Shown here piece after piece: positions 1-6,474 of a stretch of DNA of 6,474 nucleotides; the first letter of the stretch is position 1; every line of letters starts with the position of its first letter. The translations under genes were made by a program, and so were the position numbers. The stretch is from Paludibacter sp. (lineage in GTDB: Bacteria; Bacteroidota; Bacteroidia; Bacteroidales; Paludibacteraceae). The stretch covers positions 1 to 6,474 of the forward strand of contig JANJXE010000386.1 in assembly GCA_024709185.1 (NCBI GenBank). The letters are read 5' to 3'. The notes under the pieces are model-generated. The model worked only from the letters and a program-made list of their open reading frames with translations, was not told the DNA's origin and did not search any database.

Positions 1-1821
1 TTCATATTCTATGTCATTTGTTAAAGGCTCTCCCTGAGGAAAACCAAATCTACGTGTAACTTTCTCGCTTGACTGTCCACTTTTAATTGGTGATGCATTG
101 TTTAAGATTCCACCTCCCAATTCCCAGTTTCCATGTACCACACATTTACAAAATGAAATATTTCCTTCACTGGAAGGATTAAAACTTTTCTTCCCTACGG
201 AATGAAAACCGAAATAAAAAGAATGCCCCTGATCAAACGATTGATTATCACTAACAGTAAACGAGGAATGTTCAGCTGCTAATCCACCAATCAGATCAGT
301 TTCGGTATCTACATCTAATTTCGACCAGCTATTTAACGGAGCTTCTGTCCCATTTAGTATAACACCAGTCTTGCCGGGGTTAATATAGGAAAACATATTT
401 TTTTTCCATTCTATTGAATTTGGCACCTTTGTGATAAGTATTCCATGAATAACAGCCCAAAACGTATTTGCCGGTAATGTGGGATTGCTTTCCGGGTTGT
501 GGATAGAATAAGATCTGTCAAAATAAGGTTTATCGGGATAAAAAGTGTAGCCCAGCTTCATATAAACAGGATATCTGATGTTGTTGTAAAACAACATATT
601 TGCCTGGCATCTGTCGCCATCATACGTCCCGTCGGCATCAACTCCTTTAGTTATTGGAGCAAGATAACTTAACGACACACAACCATCCTTAAGGTCAACT
701 TCTGCAACCGGATTAATCTGATAAAAGGACTGTTTGTTGTTTTGTAAACCAGAGCAACAGGTCCACCAAGGAATTCGTCCGGTCCCTCCATTTCCTACAA
801 TTGAATTTGCTTCATTTAATGAATACCAGTTACTTATTCCGGATTCCACAGGAGTCGATTCATCATCTTCTTCCTTGATAAAAGAAGGGATCTCAAAATG
901 TTCGGCTCCCATATAACTTCCCGGCCACTGGCCTTTCCCTTCTTCAGCAACCGACAAGAAATTGGTCACGCGATTAGCTGATTTACCAACTGAATGAAAA
1001 TCGAGCTTCTTTCCTTTTTCACTGTTTAACAACCACAACCCATTCATTTTTCCATAATAACCTGTCTGATCAATCCAAACCAAATAATAATCATTCATAA
1101 ACATCAAATCATTGGCATTTGGCCCTGCAAGTCCCGAAAAACCTAATCCCGAAATGGCCTGATTGATAAGATTTCTGCAATGTTTATCATCTGCTGAGCT
1201 TTTGTTGATTAGATGTGGAATACCTAACTCAGGGATATCAACGATAAAAACAATCTTTTCCAGCTCTACACCGGCTTTACCCAGATACCAAACCCTTGCT
1301 TCAAGATGTTGTGTCACTTTTTCATCAAATCCGGTATGCAAAATAAAATTCTGATATCTGTCGGGTGCTGAAAAATAATTTCGCTCAATGGTTTGTTGAG
1401 CAACTACTGTATTGGTAATGCTGTCAAACAACTCCAAGCGCACAATCTTATCCCAAACACCATTGGCATTGTTATCAATTTTCATCCGAAACAAAGCCCT
1501 GACTCCGGCTTTACCTGTGAAATGCATTGAGGCTCCCCTGGCCAAAAAGCCACCATCACCACGCTGTAGATTAGTCCAATCTTTTCCATTAATCACCGAC
1601 CATCCACTACTAGTGTGAAATCCCACATCATGAGTTAATAGTTTTGCATCAAACTCATTAACTATTGAAGATGACGATACAGGAACGGACATTCCATTCA
1701 TCTCATACCTTTTGGTATTATTAAGAACATAGCTATTCCCTTTTACCAATCCGCAGTTCATAAAAACCGATGCGGTTAGAAAAAAAGCTATTAGCATACT
1801 AAATATCAGTTTTCTCTTCAT
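1..1821 (-). CDS. Secreted protein of unknown function with jelly-roll carbohydrate-binding-like domain (3' end cut by window edge)
   Basis: I read this frame directly from the sequence: it opens with ATG at 1821-1819 and stays open for 607 codons to base 1, with no stop, so the C-terminus lies outside the window. Residues 1-28 look like a signal peptide (MKRK, then a hydrophobic stretch, probable cleavage after VKG at 26-28), so the protein is likely periplasmic or exported. Residues about 65-196 resemble a jelly-roll module common in Bacteroidota glycan-active proteins: FRMKIDNNANGVWDKIVRLE is at 111-130, YQNFIL at 156-161, and an ARVWYLGKAGVELEKI strand pair at 175-190. Residues about 200-607 are beta-rich and aromatic-rich and match no family I recognise. 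Landmarks there are FMNDYYLVWIDQTGYYGKMNG (241-261), an acidic loop EEDDES (317-322), WWTCCSG (352-358), KPYFDRSYSIHNPES (431-445) and CKC (558-560). Seven cysteines lie after the signal peptide. It sits 37 bases downstream of the GH92 gene on the same strand, so co-transcription is likely. The role is probably binding or cleavage of the mannoside glycan attacked by its neighbours; this is inference from context. The reading frame is certain, the function is not. Confidence 0.9.
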   Translation of the reverse strand, partial: MKRKLIFSMLIAFFLTASVFMNCGLVKGNSYVLNNTKRYEMNGMSVPVSSSSIVNEFDAKLLTHDVGFHTSSGWSVINGKDWTNLQRGDGGFLARGASMHFTGKAGVRALFRMKIDNNANGVWDKIVRLELFDSITNTVVAQQTIERNYFSAPDRYQNFILHTGFDEKVTQHLEARVWYLGKAGVELEKIVFIVDIPELGIPHLINKSSADDKHCRNLINQAISGLGFSGLAGPNANDLMFMNDYYLVWIDQTGYYGKMNGLWLLNSEKGKKLDFHSVGKSANRVTNFLSVAEEGKGQWPGSYMGAEHFEIPSFIKEEDDESTPVESGISNWYSLNEANSIVGNGGTGRIPWWTCCSGLQNNKQSFYQINPVAEVDLKDGCVSLSYLAPITKGVDADGTYDGDRCQANMLFYNNIRYPVYMKLGYTFYPDKPYFDRSYSIHNPESNPTLPANTFWAVIHGILITKVPNSIEWKKNMFSYINPGKTGVILNGTEAPLNSWSKLDVDTETDLIGGLAAEHSSFTVSDNQSFDQGHSFYFGFHSVGKKSFNPSSEGNISFCKCVVHGNWELGGGILNNASPIKSGQSSEKVTRRFGFPQGEPLTNDIEYE

Positions 1822-1858
1822 ATTAATCTTCGTTCAACAAGGTCAATTAGTTTTAGTA
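1822..1858 (-). other. Short intercistronic gap between GH92 and unknown-protein genes
   Basis: This 37-base spacer lies between the TGA of the GH92 gene and the ATG of the downstream gene. It holds no stable hairpin with a T-run and no clear promoter. On the coding strand the bases just before the ATG read AAGATTAAT, which is A/T-rich and lacks a good Shine-Dalgarno, as is usual in Bacteroidota. The spacing supports read-through transcription. Confidence 0.6.
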
Positions 1859-4800
1859 TCATTTTTGGCGAATAACACCCCATTGTTCATTGGGTTGATC
1901 TCCCATTTCAAGAATCAAGCTACCTCCTTTTAGCAGCTCTTCTACCGGAAACATGAAGGATTCGAGCTTCTTTCCATTCAAGACTGCACTCTGAATGTAT
2001 TGATTGTTTCTTGAGGCATGGTTTGCTTCAATAACAAATTTTCCACCACGTCCAAATTTATGACCTAAATCAATTTCAACCTTCTTATACAACGGACTGC
2101 CAAGCTCGTACACAGGCTTTGCATTACATCCACCATCGGTTTGAAATAAACCCAGGGCTGCCATTACAAGCCAGGCGCTCATTTGACCCTGATCTTCATC
2201 TCCAAGGTATGCATTTCCTATTCCGGTACCATAATACCGTTCAATGATTGATCGACTCCATTTTTGTGTAAGCCAGGGTTTGCCTGCCCAATTGAATAAA
2301 AATGCAAAATGCATCGATTGCTGATTACCCTGTACAACGGGGTAGTCCCAGTATTGATCATTCATCCCATTATACCTCCAGGGTTCACTTTGGTGAAAGC
2401 CCCATTCCAACCTATCCGTAAATTTTTCTTTACCAATCAACTCAACCAGAGCCGGCACATCCTGAGGAACAAAAAATGTCATCTGCCAGGCATTGGCTTC
2501 AACATAGTGTTCGTTTGCGCCACTACGAAAAGGATTAAAATCGGGAACCCATTTTCCGCTGCTCAATCTCATATGGCAAAATCCGGTGCTATCATTAATC
2601 GCATTTTTCCACCAATAACCTCTGGTATTAAATGTTGTATAAATATCATCTCTACCCAACGTTTTAGCAAACTGACCGACTGTCCAATCATCGTAGGAAT
2701 ATTCCATTGTATTAGAGAAACGACCTTTATCACACGGTACAAACTGATGTTCAAGATAGGAAACCAAATCACGATTGCCGGCAAATCCGGAATGTACCTT
2801 TTGGGCTGGCGTTGTTTGCATTTTAACTGCTGCATCCAGCGCCTTCTGTGCATCGAAGTTTCTGATACCCATTTGATAGGCTCCAACAATCATCGGAATT
2901 TCGTGTTCGGCGACCATTACAGGAATATAATTCATGCCAGCCGGACCTTTGGACAACCATCCATAGGCATCGTACATCGCCAATTGAGAATTTACCCAAC
3001 GATTACTCCATTCAGGCGTAATCAAATTCCACATTTGATTCAGATTCCAAAAGGAGTTCCAAAAAGCGTCGCAGCCAAGCGCGACATCATCAGCATTTTT
3101 AAGTTGCTGAACTTTACCATCCGTACCACGCCACTGTCCGTTTACATCGCTCCAGATATTCCTGCTGCAAACAGAACGATACATAGAATTGTAAAAACGA
3201 ACTTTTTCAAGCCGATTGTTGGTTGTAATTTTAACGCGGTTAAAAATATCGTTCCAGGTACTAACCTGCTGCTGCCTGACTAATTCGAAATCCCAACCGA
3301 AAGGTTTTGTAACCTCTGTTATTAGATTTAGTCCGGCATTATCCAAACTGACCAATGAAATGCCCGTGCGCACTTGAACAACAGGATGTTTTCGGGAATC
3401 AAATTCCACAAAGAGTCCGGCATCATCAATATTATGAGCAGAAAATTCATCTCCATAACTGATTTTATCATTAATCCAACCTCCAACACTTCGTATCGGT
3501 TTATCAAATTCAATAACAAAATAGACTGTATAGTCCTGTTCGGCATCTGTGCTCCATACATTTTCCGAGAACTGATGCGAATAGCCCTCTATTCGGTATG
3601 CGCTGACCTTTTTCAGTTTAATCTCTTTCAGCTTATAATCGTACTCCGAAGGAATATGCAAATCGATCAACACCCGGGCACTATCGCGCGTAGTTGGGAA
3701 TGTAAACCGCATGAAGCTACATCTGGTTGTTGCTGTAAGCTCTGCCAGGATGCCATAATCGATCAAATGTGCTGCATAATAGCCTATGGGAGCTTCTTCG
3801 GAATGTTTATCGATGGCTGAACGATAACCAGACTCAGGCCGAAGTTCACATCCAACTTTAGTTTTTAATCTACCATTAGCAGGAAAAATCCCCAGTCCTC
3901 CCAGCGTCCATTCGTGAATATGACTAAAGGTTCCTATGCTCTCGTAGGAAGGCTGATATCCAGCCTGCCAGCCCGTATTTTGATTATCCGGACTTATCTT
4001 TACCATACTGAAAGGCATCCAGGGGCCAGGTGCTATCATCCAACGGGAATGCGCCGTACCAATTCGGGTATCGACATAATCGGCAAGAGTTTGTACTCTT
4101 TTGGGAGAACGAATCACTGTTCCGCTTTCAACAACCCTGTCGCTGATAAGAATTTCATATTTGCTTTTTGTCAAACTCTTTACTGCAGGCATAGGTGCCT
4201 CAAATTCGTAACTCCCCTTTTCAAGCACCTCGCTTAAAATTTCTTTCCCATCAAGCCTAACTTTTAGTAAGGGCGTCGACTTTAAATGCTCAACATTTAC
4301 AAGCAATGGTTGAACTCTGTTGTTTCCGTTTTCCAATTCATAACCGGCCGCAGTGATGTTTCTCACAAAAGCCAAATCGTAATTCTTCAATTTTATCGAT
4401 GAAGGACCCACAAGTTCAATCTGGTCAAACATAATCCAGGAACCCTCCAGCACAGTAATGGTTACACAATTTCCCCCTGATTTTAAAATGGATTTTTTAA
4501 TTGGAATTTCGATTGTTGTGGGTGTTGCATTCTTCCTATCACCATTTAATGAAGCAGTGTCGACATATGGTTCATCCTGTCGTGGGTAAGGTTGTAACAA
4601 CACATCATACCCTGAAGCACTTAGTTGCACCTTGTGATCCTGATTGTTAACAGATATTTTTACAAGCGGTAAAAACTTTTTTGCATAATCTGCGAGTTTC
4701 ACAATCAGCTTATAGTCTTTTTTGCTGTCAATTATATCGATGCCAAACAGAATATTGACCTGATTGGTGCGCCAGCCTGAGGTTGGCCAGGTTCCACCCC

Positions 4801-5053
4801 ATGTATCAACCGGACCAGGTATTACATAGGGCATATCCTTATTTTCATGTGAATATCCAATCAGAAAAAACTTATCCTCGTATCCAAAGTCATTTTCAAT
4901 AAACTTTTTAAAACCGTTTGGTGCCAACGCAAATTCTTCAGAAGAATTATCTGCGTTTCCCACACTCCAGACTGTTATCGTTTTAGCATTTGGAAAGACG
5001 GAGACTATACATGCATACACCATGCACACTCCAATTAAAGTCACTTTATTCAT
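1859..5053 (-). CDS. GH92 family secreted alpha-mannosidase with N-terminal PL4-like module
   Basis: This is a probable calcium-dependent, inverting exo-alpha-mannosidase that releases mannose from mannan or N-glycan chains. Residues 1-23 are a signal peptide (likely cut after PNA), placing it in the periplasm or outside the cell. Residues 24-216 resemble the beta-sandwich domain III of family 4 polysaccharide lyases: WSVGNADNSSEEFALAP (29-45), PYVIPGPVDTWGG (75-87) and LEGSWIMFDQIEL (202-214). Residues about 217-322 are a beta-type linker domain. The GH92 core covers about 325-1055: DTRIGTAHSRW (328-338), FSMVKISPDNQ (348-358), FSHIHEW (376-382), YDDWTVGQFAKTLG (787-800), VEANAWQ (851-857), GDEDQGQMSAW (951-961) and YIQSAVLNGK (1019-1028). 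By family comparison Glu852 is the likely general acid, and Asp952 and Asp954 the likely base pair; all are present. The usual GNEPSHH segment reads GNQQSMH (909-915), so the linkage or substrate preferred may differ from typical alpha-1,2 enzymes. GH92 proteins are usually about 750 residues; the surplus here is the N-terminal extension. No type IX secretion tail is visible. The ATG at 5053 is preferred because it gives a complete signal peptide. Confidence 0.95.
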   Translation of the reverse strand: MNKVTLIGVCMVYACIVSVFPNAKTITVWSVGNADNSSEEFALAPNGFKKFIENDFGYEDKFFLIGYSHENKDMPYVIPGPVDTWGGTWPTSGWRTNQVNILFGIDIIDSKKDYKLIVKLADYAKKFLPLVKISVNNQDHKVQLSASGYDVLLQPYPRQDEPYVDTASLNGDRKNATPTTIEIPIKKSILKSGGNCVTITVLEGSWIMFDQIELVGPSSIKLKNYDLAFVRNITAAGYELENGNNRVQPLLVNVEHLKSTPLLKVRLDGKEILSEVLEKGSYEFEAPMPAVKSLTKSKYEILISDRVVESGTVIRSPKRVQTLADYVDTRIGTAHSRWMIAPGPWMPFSMVKISPDNQNTGWQAGYQPSYESIGTFSHIHEWTLGGLGIFPANGRLKTKVGCELRPESGYRSAIDKHSEEAPIGYYAAHLIDYGILAELTATTRCSFMRFTFPTTRDSARVLIDLHIPSEYDYKLKEIKLKKVSAYRIEGYSHQFSENVWSTDAEQDYTVYFVIEFDKPIRSVGGWINDKISYGDEFSAHNIDDAGLFVEFDSRKHPVVQVRTGISLVSLDNAGLNLITEVTKPFGWDFELVRQQQVSTWNDIFNRVKITTNNRLEKVRFYNSMYRSVCSRNIWSDVNGQWRGTDGKVQQLKNADDVALGCDAFWNSFWNLNQMWNLITPEWSNRWVNSQLAMYDAYGWLSKGPAGMNYIPVMVAEHEIPMIVGAYQMGIRNFDAQKALDAAVKMQTTPAQKVHSGFAGNRDLVSYLEHQFVPCDKGRFSNTMEYSYDDWTVGQFAKTLGRDDIYTTFNTRGYWWKNAINDSTGFCHMRLSSGKWVPDFNPFRSGANEHYVEANAWQMTFFVPQDVPALVELIGKEKFTDRLEWGFHQSEPWRYNGMNDQYWDYPVVQGNQQSMHFAFLFNWAGKPWLTQKWSRSIIERYYGTGIGNAYLGDEDQGQMSAWLVMAALGLFQTDGGCNAKPVYELGSPLYKKVEIDLGHKFGRGGKFVIEANHASRNNQYIQSAVLNGKKLESFMFPVEELLKGGSLILEMGDQPNEQWGVIRQK

Positions 5054-5087
5054 TTGTGATTGATTTTTTTATGCTTTATTAAATTTC
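5054..5087 (-). other. Short intercistronic gap between GH38-type and GH92 genes
   Basis: This 34-base, very AT-rich spacer lies between the TAG of the upstream mannosidase gene and the ATG of the GH92 gene. The coding strand has a run of seven A about 10 bases before the start and no Shine-Dalgarno, consistent with A-rich leader-guided initiation in Bacteroidota. No hairpin terminator is seen, so both genes are probably on one transcript. Confidence 0.6.
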
Positions 5088-6474
5088 CTATTCTATTCTC
5101 AACAAAAGGTATCCTTTCGCTTTTACAGACACAATTTCCGAATTCCCCTCCAGTTTATCTTCATTTAAATTGGTCAAATATAGTCTAGTGTTTGAGTTTA
5201 AACCACCGATACGAGTTACAACATCTTCCACCCCAACATTACTCACACTGACAATTAATGCTTTATTGTCTTTAGAATTTTTAATGTGCGAAACATAAAC
5301 CTGGTCGTTATCGAAACTGAAAGCAACATTACGGTTAGGATTAGCTGTAAATGAAACTATCAACGGTTGAGCATTAGTAACTCCAAACCGATTGACGTCT
5401 GCGAGTGAATTTCCCTTGTGTGCTGCAAAATCATACTGAAATTTCATTATCCCTTCCTGATCGGCCTTAAAGTTGGTAAACCAGTGATTATTCAGAGCCC
5501 ATGATAGCACTGTGGAAGTGGGTGGAGTCTCTTTAATCCATAAAGGTGAATTAGATTGTGAGCCATACAAATTAGCAGTAATCTTTCCGAATTCAACCAT
5601 TGAAGCATCCGGAGAAGAAAATACAATACCAAAGTCATTATTGGCAATATTTAACCACCGCTGTATTGTATACCAGTTTTTATTCGAGCCGGGAATCTGA
5701 TCAGTATTAACTCTGGCATACGCAGTGGGAATATCGTAGGTGATTGTCGCATCCGGCACAAGAAAAGGAAATGCAAAATGTACAGCTTCCTTGTTTCGTT
5801 CTGCCACCTTATCGAGGGTATTAATGATAGTTATTTTATCAATTCCTTCGACCAGAGTTATTTCGCTGGTCATGCTTTTACAGGATGGTGCATCAAAGTT
5901 AATTTGAATAGTAACAATCACGTCTCCGGACTCTTTTATACGGATACGAGGATTTTGGGCAAAGCTTATACTATCTTTTTTATGAAACTCATTCGTGAAA
6001 TAATAATTATTCTCACGGTATTCATCAATATCATGATTTTTTCCTAAAACATATATGTATTGATTAAATTGAAACTTATCATTTAAATTTATAAGTTCCC
6101 TTCCTTGTTCCTTACTGAATATACTGGAGATGTTGCCGGTCGTAGAGTTAATTTCAATTTTGTAATATTCATTCTCAATAGTGTTATCAGAATATTTAAG
6201 TGAGGATATGCCAGCTTTAACGCCATGGCGAAGAGTATACTCTGAAGATGAAAACGGCTGGATGGAGCGTGCAACAAATGCAAGCTCACCGGTGGATAAT
6301 CGTTGACTAGGAACAATATCCCCCCTGACATCTATCACCATATCCATGCCAAATGATGATGCGGGCGACAGCTTAACCAGCTGATTCTGAACAAAAGCAG
6401 TCGTATTAACAACACAGAAAGCAGTTGATTGTTTGGAACTGGTTAAAGCTGTCAACAGGTGATTTACTTGTTCA
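5088..6474 (-). CDS. GH38 family alpha-mannosidase, C-terminal part (5' end cut by window edge)
   Basis: This is the C-terminal portion of a probable retaining alpha-mannosidase of glycoside hydrolase family 38, which hydrolyses alpha-mannosidic bonds in N-glycans or mannans. About 461 codons are visible, from Glu at 6473-6471 to the TAG at 5090-5088. The frame is open to the window edge, so the real start, any signal peptide, and the catalytic (beta/alpha) domain with its Asp nucleophile are not in view. A TTG at 6455 is not a credible start because the family fold continues through it. Numbering from the first full codon, the family's beta-sandwich features are FCVVNTTAF (19-27), DIVPSQRLSTGELAFVA (52-68), IENEYYKIEINSTTGNISSI (99-118) with KEQGREL just after, then KEAVHFAFPFLVPD (228-241), DQIPGSNKNWYTIQRW (258-273) and FGIVFSSPDA (281-290). 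This segment order is typical of GH38 C-terminal domains. The protein ends with a small beta domain finishing in KGYLLLRIE. It lies 34 bases upstream of the GH92 gene, which fits joint mannoside degradation. The family call is firm; substrate and linkage cannot be read from this part. Confidence 0.9.
   Translation of the reverse strand, partial: EQVNHLLTALTSSKQSTAFCVVNTTAFVQNQLVKLSPASSFGMDMVIDVRGDIVPSQRLSTGELAFVARSIQPFSSSEYTLRHGVKAGISSLKYSDNTIENEYYKIEINSTTGNISSIFSKEQGRELINLNDKFQFNQYIYVLGKNHDIDEYRENNYYFTNEFHKKDSISFAQNPRIRIKESGDVIVTIQINFDAPSCKSMTSEITLVEGIDKITIINTLDKVAERNKEAVHFAFPFLVPDATITYDIPTAYARVNTDQIPGSNKNWYTIQRWLNIANNDFGIVFSSPDASMVEFGKITANLYGSQSNSPLWIKETPPTSTVLSWALNNHWFTNFKADQEGIMKFQYDFAAHKGNSLADVNRFGVTNAQPLIVSFTANPNRNVAFSFDNDQVYVSHIKNSKDNKALIVSVSNVGVEDVVTRIGGLNSNTRLYLTNLNEDKLEGNSEIVSVKAKGYLLLRIE

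Noticed and set aside
748..768. Possible GH127-like enzyme based on the TCCSG motif followed by a DGCVSLSYL strand
   Set aside because: The spacing loosely recalls the CC motif of GH127-type proteins, but only about 150 residues separate it from the jelly-roll module, too few for the alpha/alpha barrel of that family, and no other family motif is seen. A profile search of residues 200-450 would settle it.
1753..1821. Lipoprotein signal in the unknown protein (FMNC at residues 20-23)
   Set aside because: Phe-Met-Asn before the Cys does not fit a lipobox. Cleavage after the VKG at residues 26-28 is more plausible, though lipidation is not fully excluded.
1822..1858. Terminator or independent promoter between the GH92 and unknown genes
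   Set aside because: No stem-loop followed by a T-run and no convincing Bacteroidota -33/-7 pair can be fitted in the 37-base gap.
2309..3283. 324-codon open frame on the plus strand inside the GH92 gene
   Set aside because: It is wholly antisense to a gene with clear family motifs along its length. The translated product has no recognisable domain or signal, so it is a shadow frame.
3374..3820. Plus-strand 148-codon frame and other short frames on both strands
   Set aside because: All lie within the three long minus-strand genes and lack domains, start context or spacing that would suggest expression.
5009..5053. Lipoprotein signal in the GH92 protein (VYAC at residues 12-15)
   Set aside because: Cys15 would leave a signal of only 14 residues, and the -2 position is Tyr, a poor lipobox. 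An ordinary signal peptide cleaved near residue 23 fits better.
6453..6455. TTG as a start codon for the GH38-type gene
   Set aside because: The frame stays open upstream to the window edge (EQVNHL precedes it), and the GH38 catalytic domain must lie upstream, so this TTG is an internal leucine codon.

Overview
The window looks like part of a glycan-degradation operon from an AT-rich member of the Bacteroidota, perhaps environmental or marine. Three points suggest this: the enzyme families present (GH38-type and GH92 mannosidases with accessory beta-sandwich modules), A-rich start regions without a clear Shine-Dalgarno, and moderately low GC (roughly 40 percent by eye). The taxonomic call is an inference. 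Planctomycetes and Verrucomicrobia also carry such genes, but usually at higher GC.

All coding is on the minus strand, so transcription runs from high to low coordinates. First comes the C-terminal part of a GH38-family alpha-mannosidase (5088 to beyond 6474; its N-terminus and catalytic domain lie outside the window). After 34 bases comes a complete secreted 1064-residue GH92 alpha-mannosidase (1859-5053) with an extra N-terminal polysaccharide-lyase-4-like binding module. After 37 bases comes a secreted protein of unknown function (1-1821; at least 607 residues, running off the window end) that carries a jelly-roll, carbohydrate-binding-like module. No frameshifts, RNA genes, mobile elements, CRISPR arrays or strong terminators were seen, and almost every base is coding.

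The likely joint role is breakdown of an alpha-mannose-containing glycan (N-glycan, fungal mannan, or a decorated algal or microbial mannan). GH38 and GH92 enzymes both remove alpha-linked mannose, and the third, uncharacterised protein probably binds or processes the same glycan. No SusC/SusD pair, sulfatase or regulator is in view, so calling this a polysaccharide utilisation locus is inference. The least explained item is the third protein, followed by the unusual substrate-site motifs of the GH92 enzyme.
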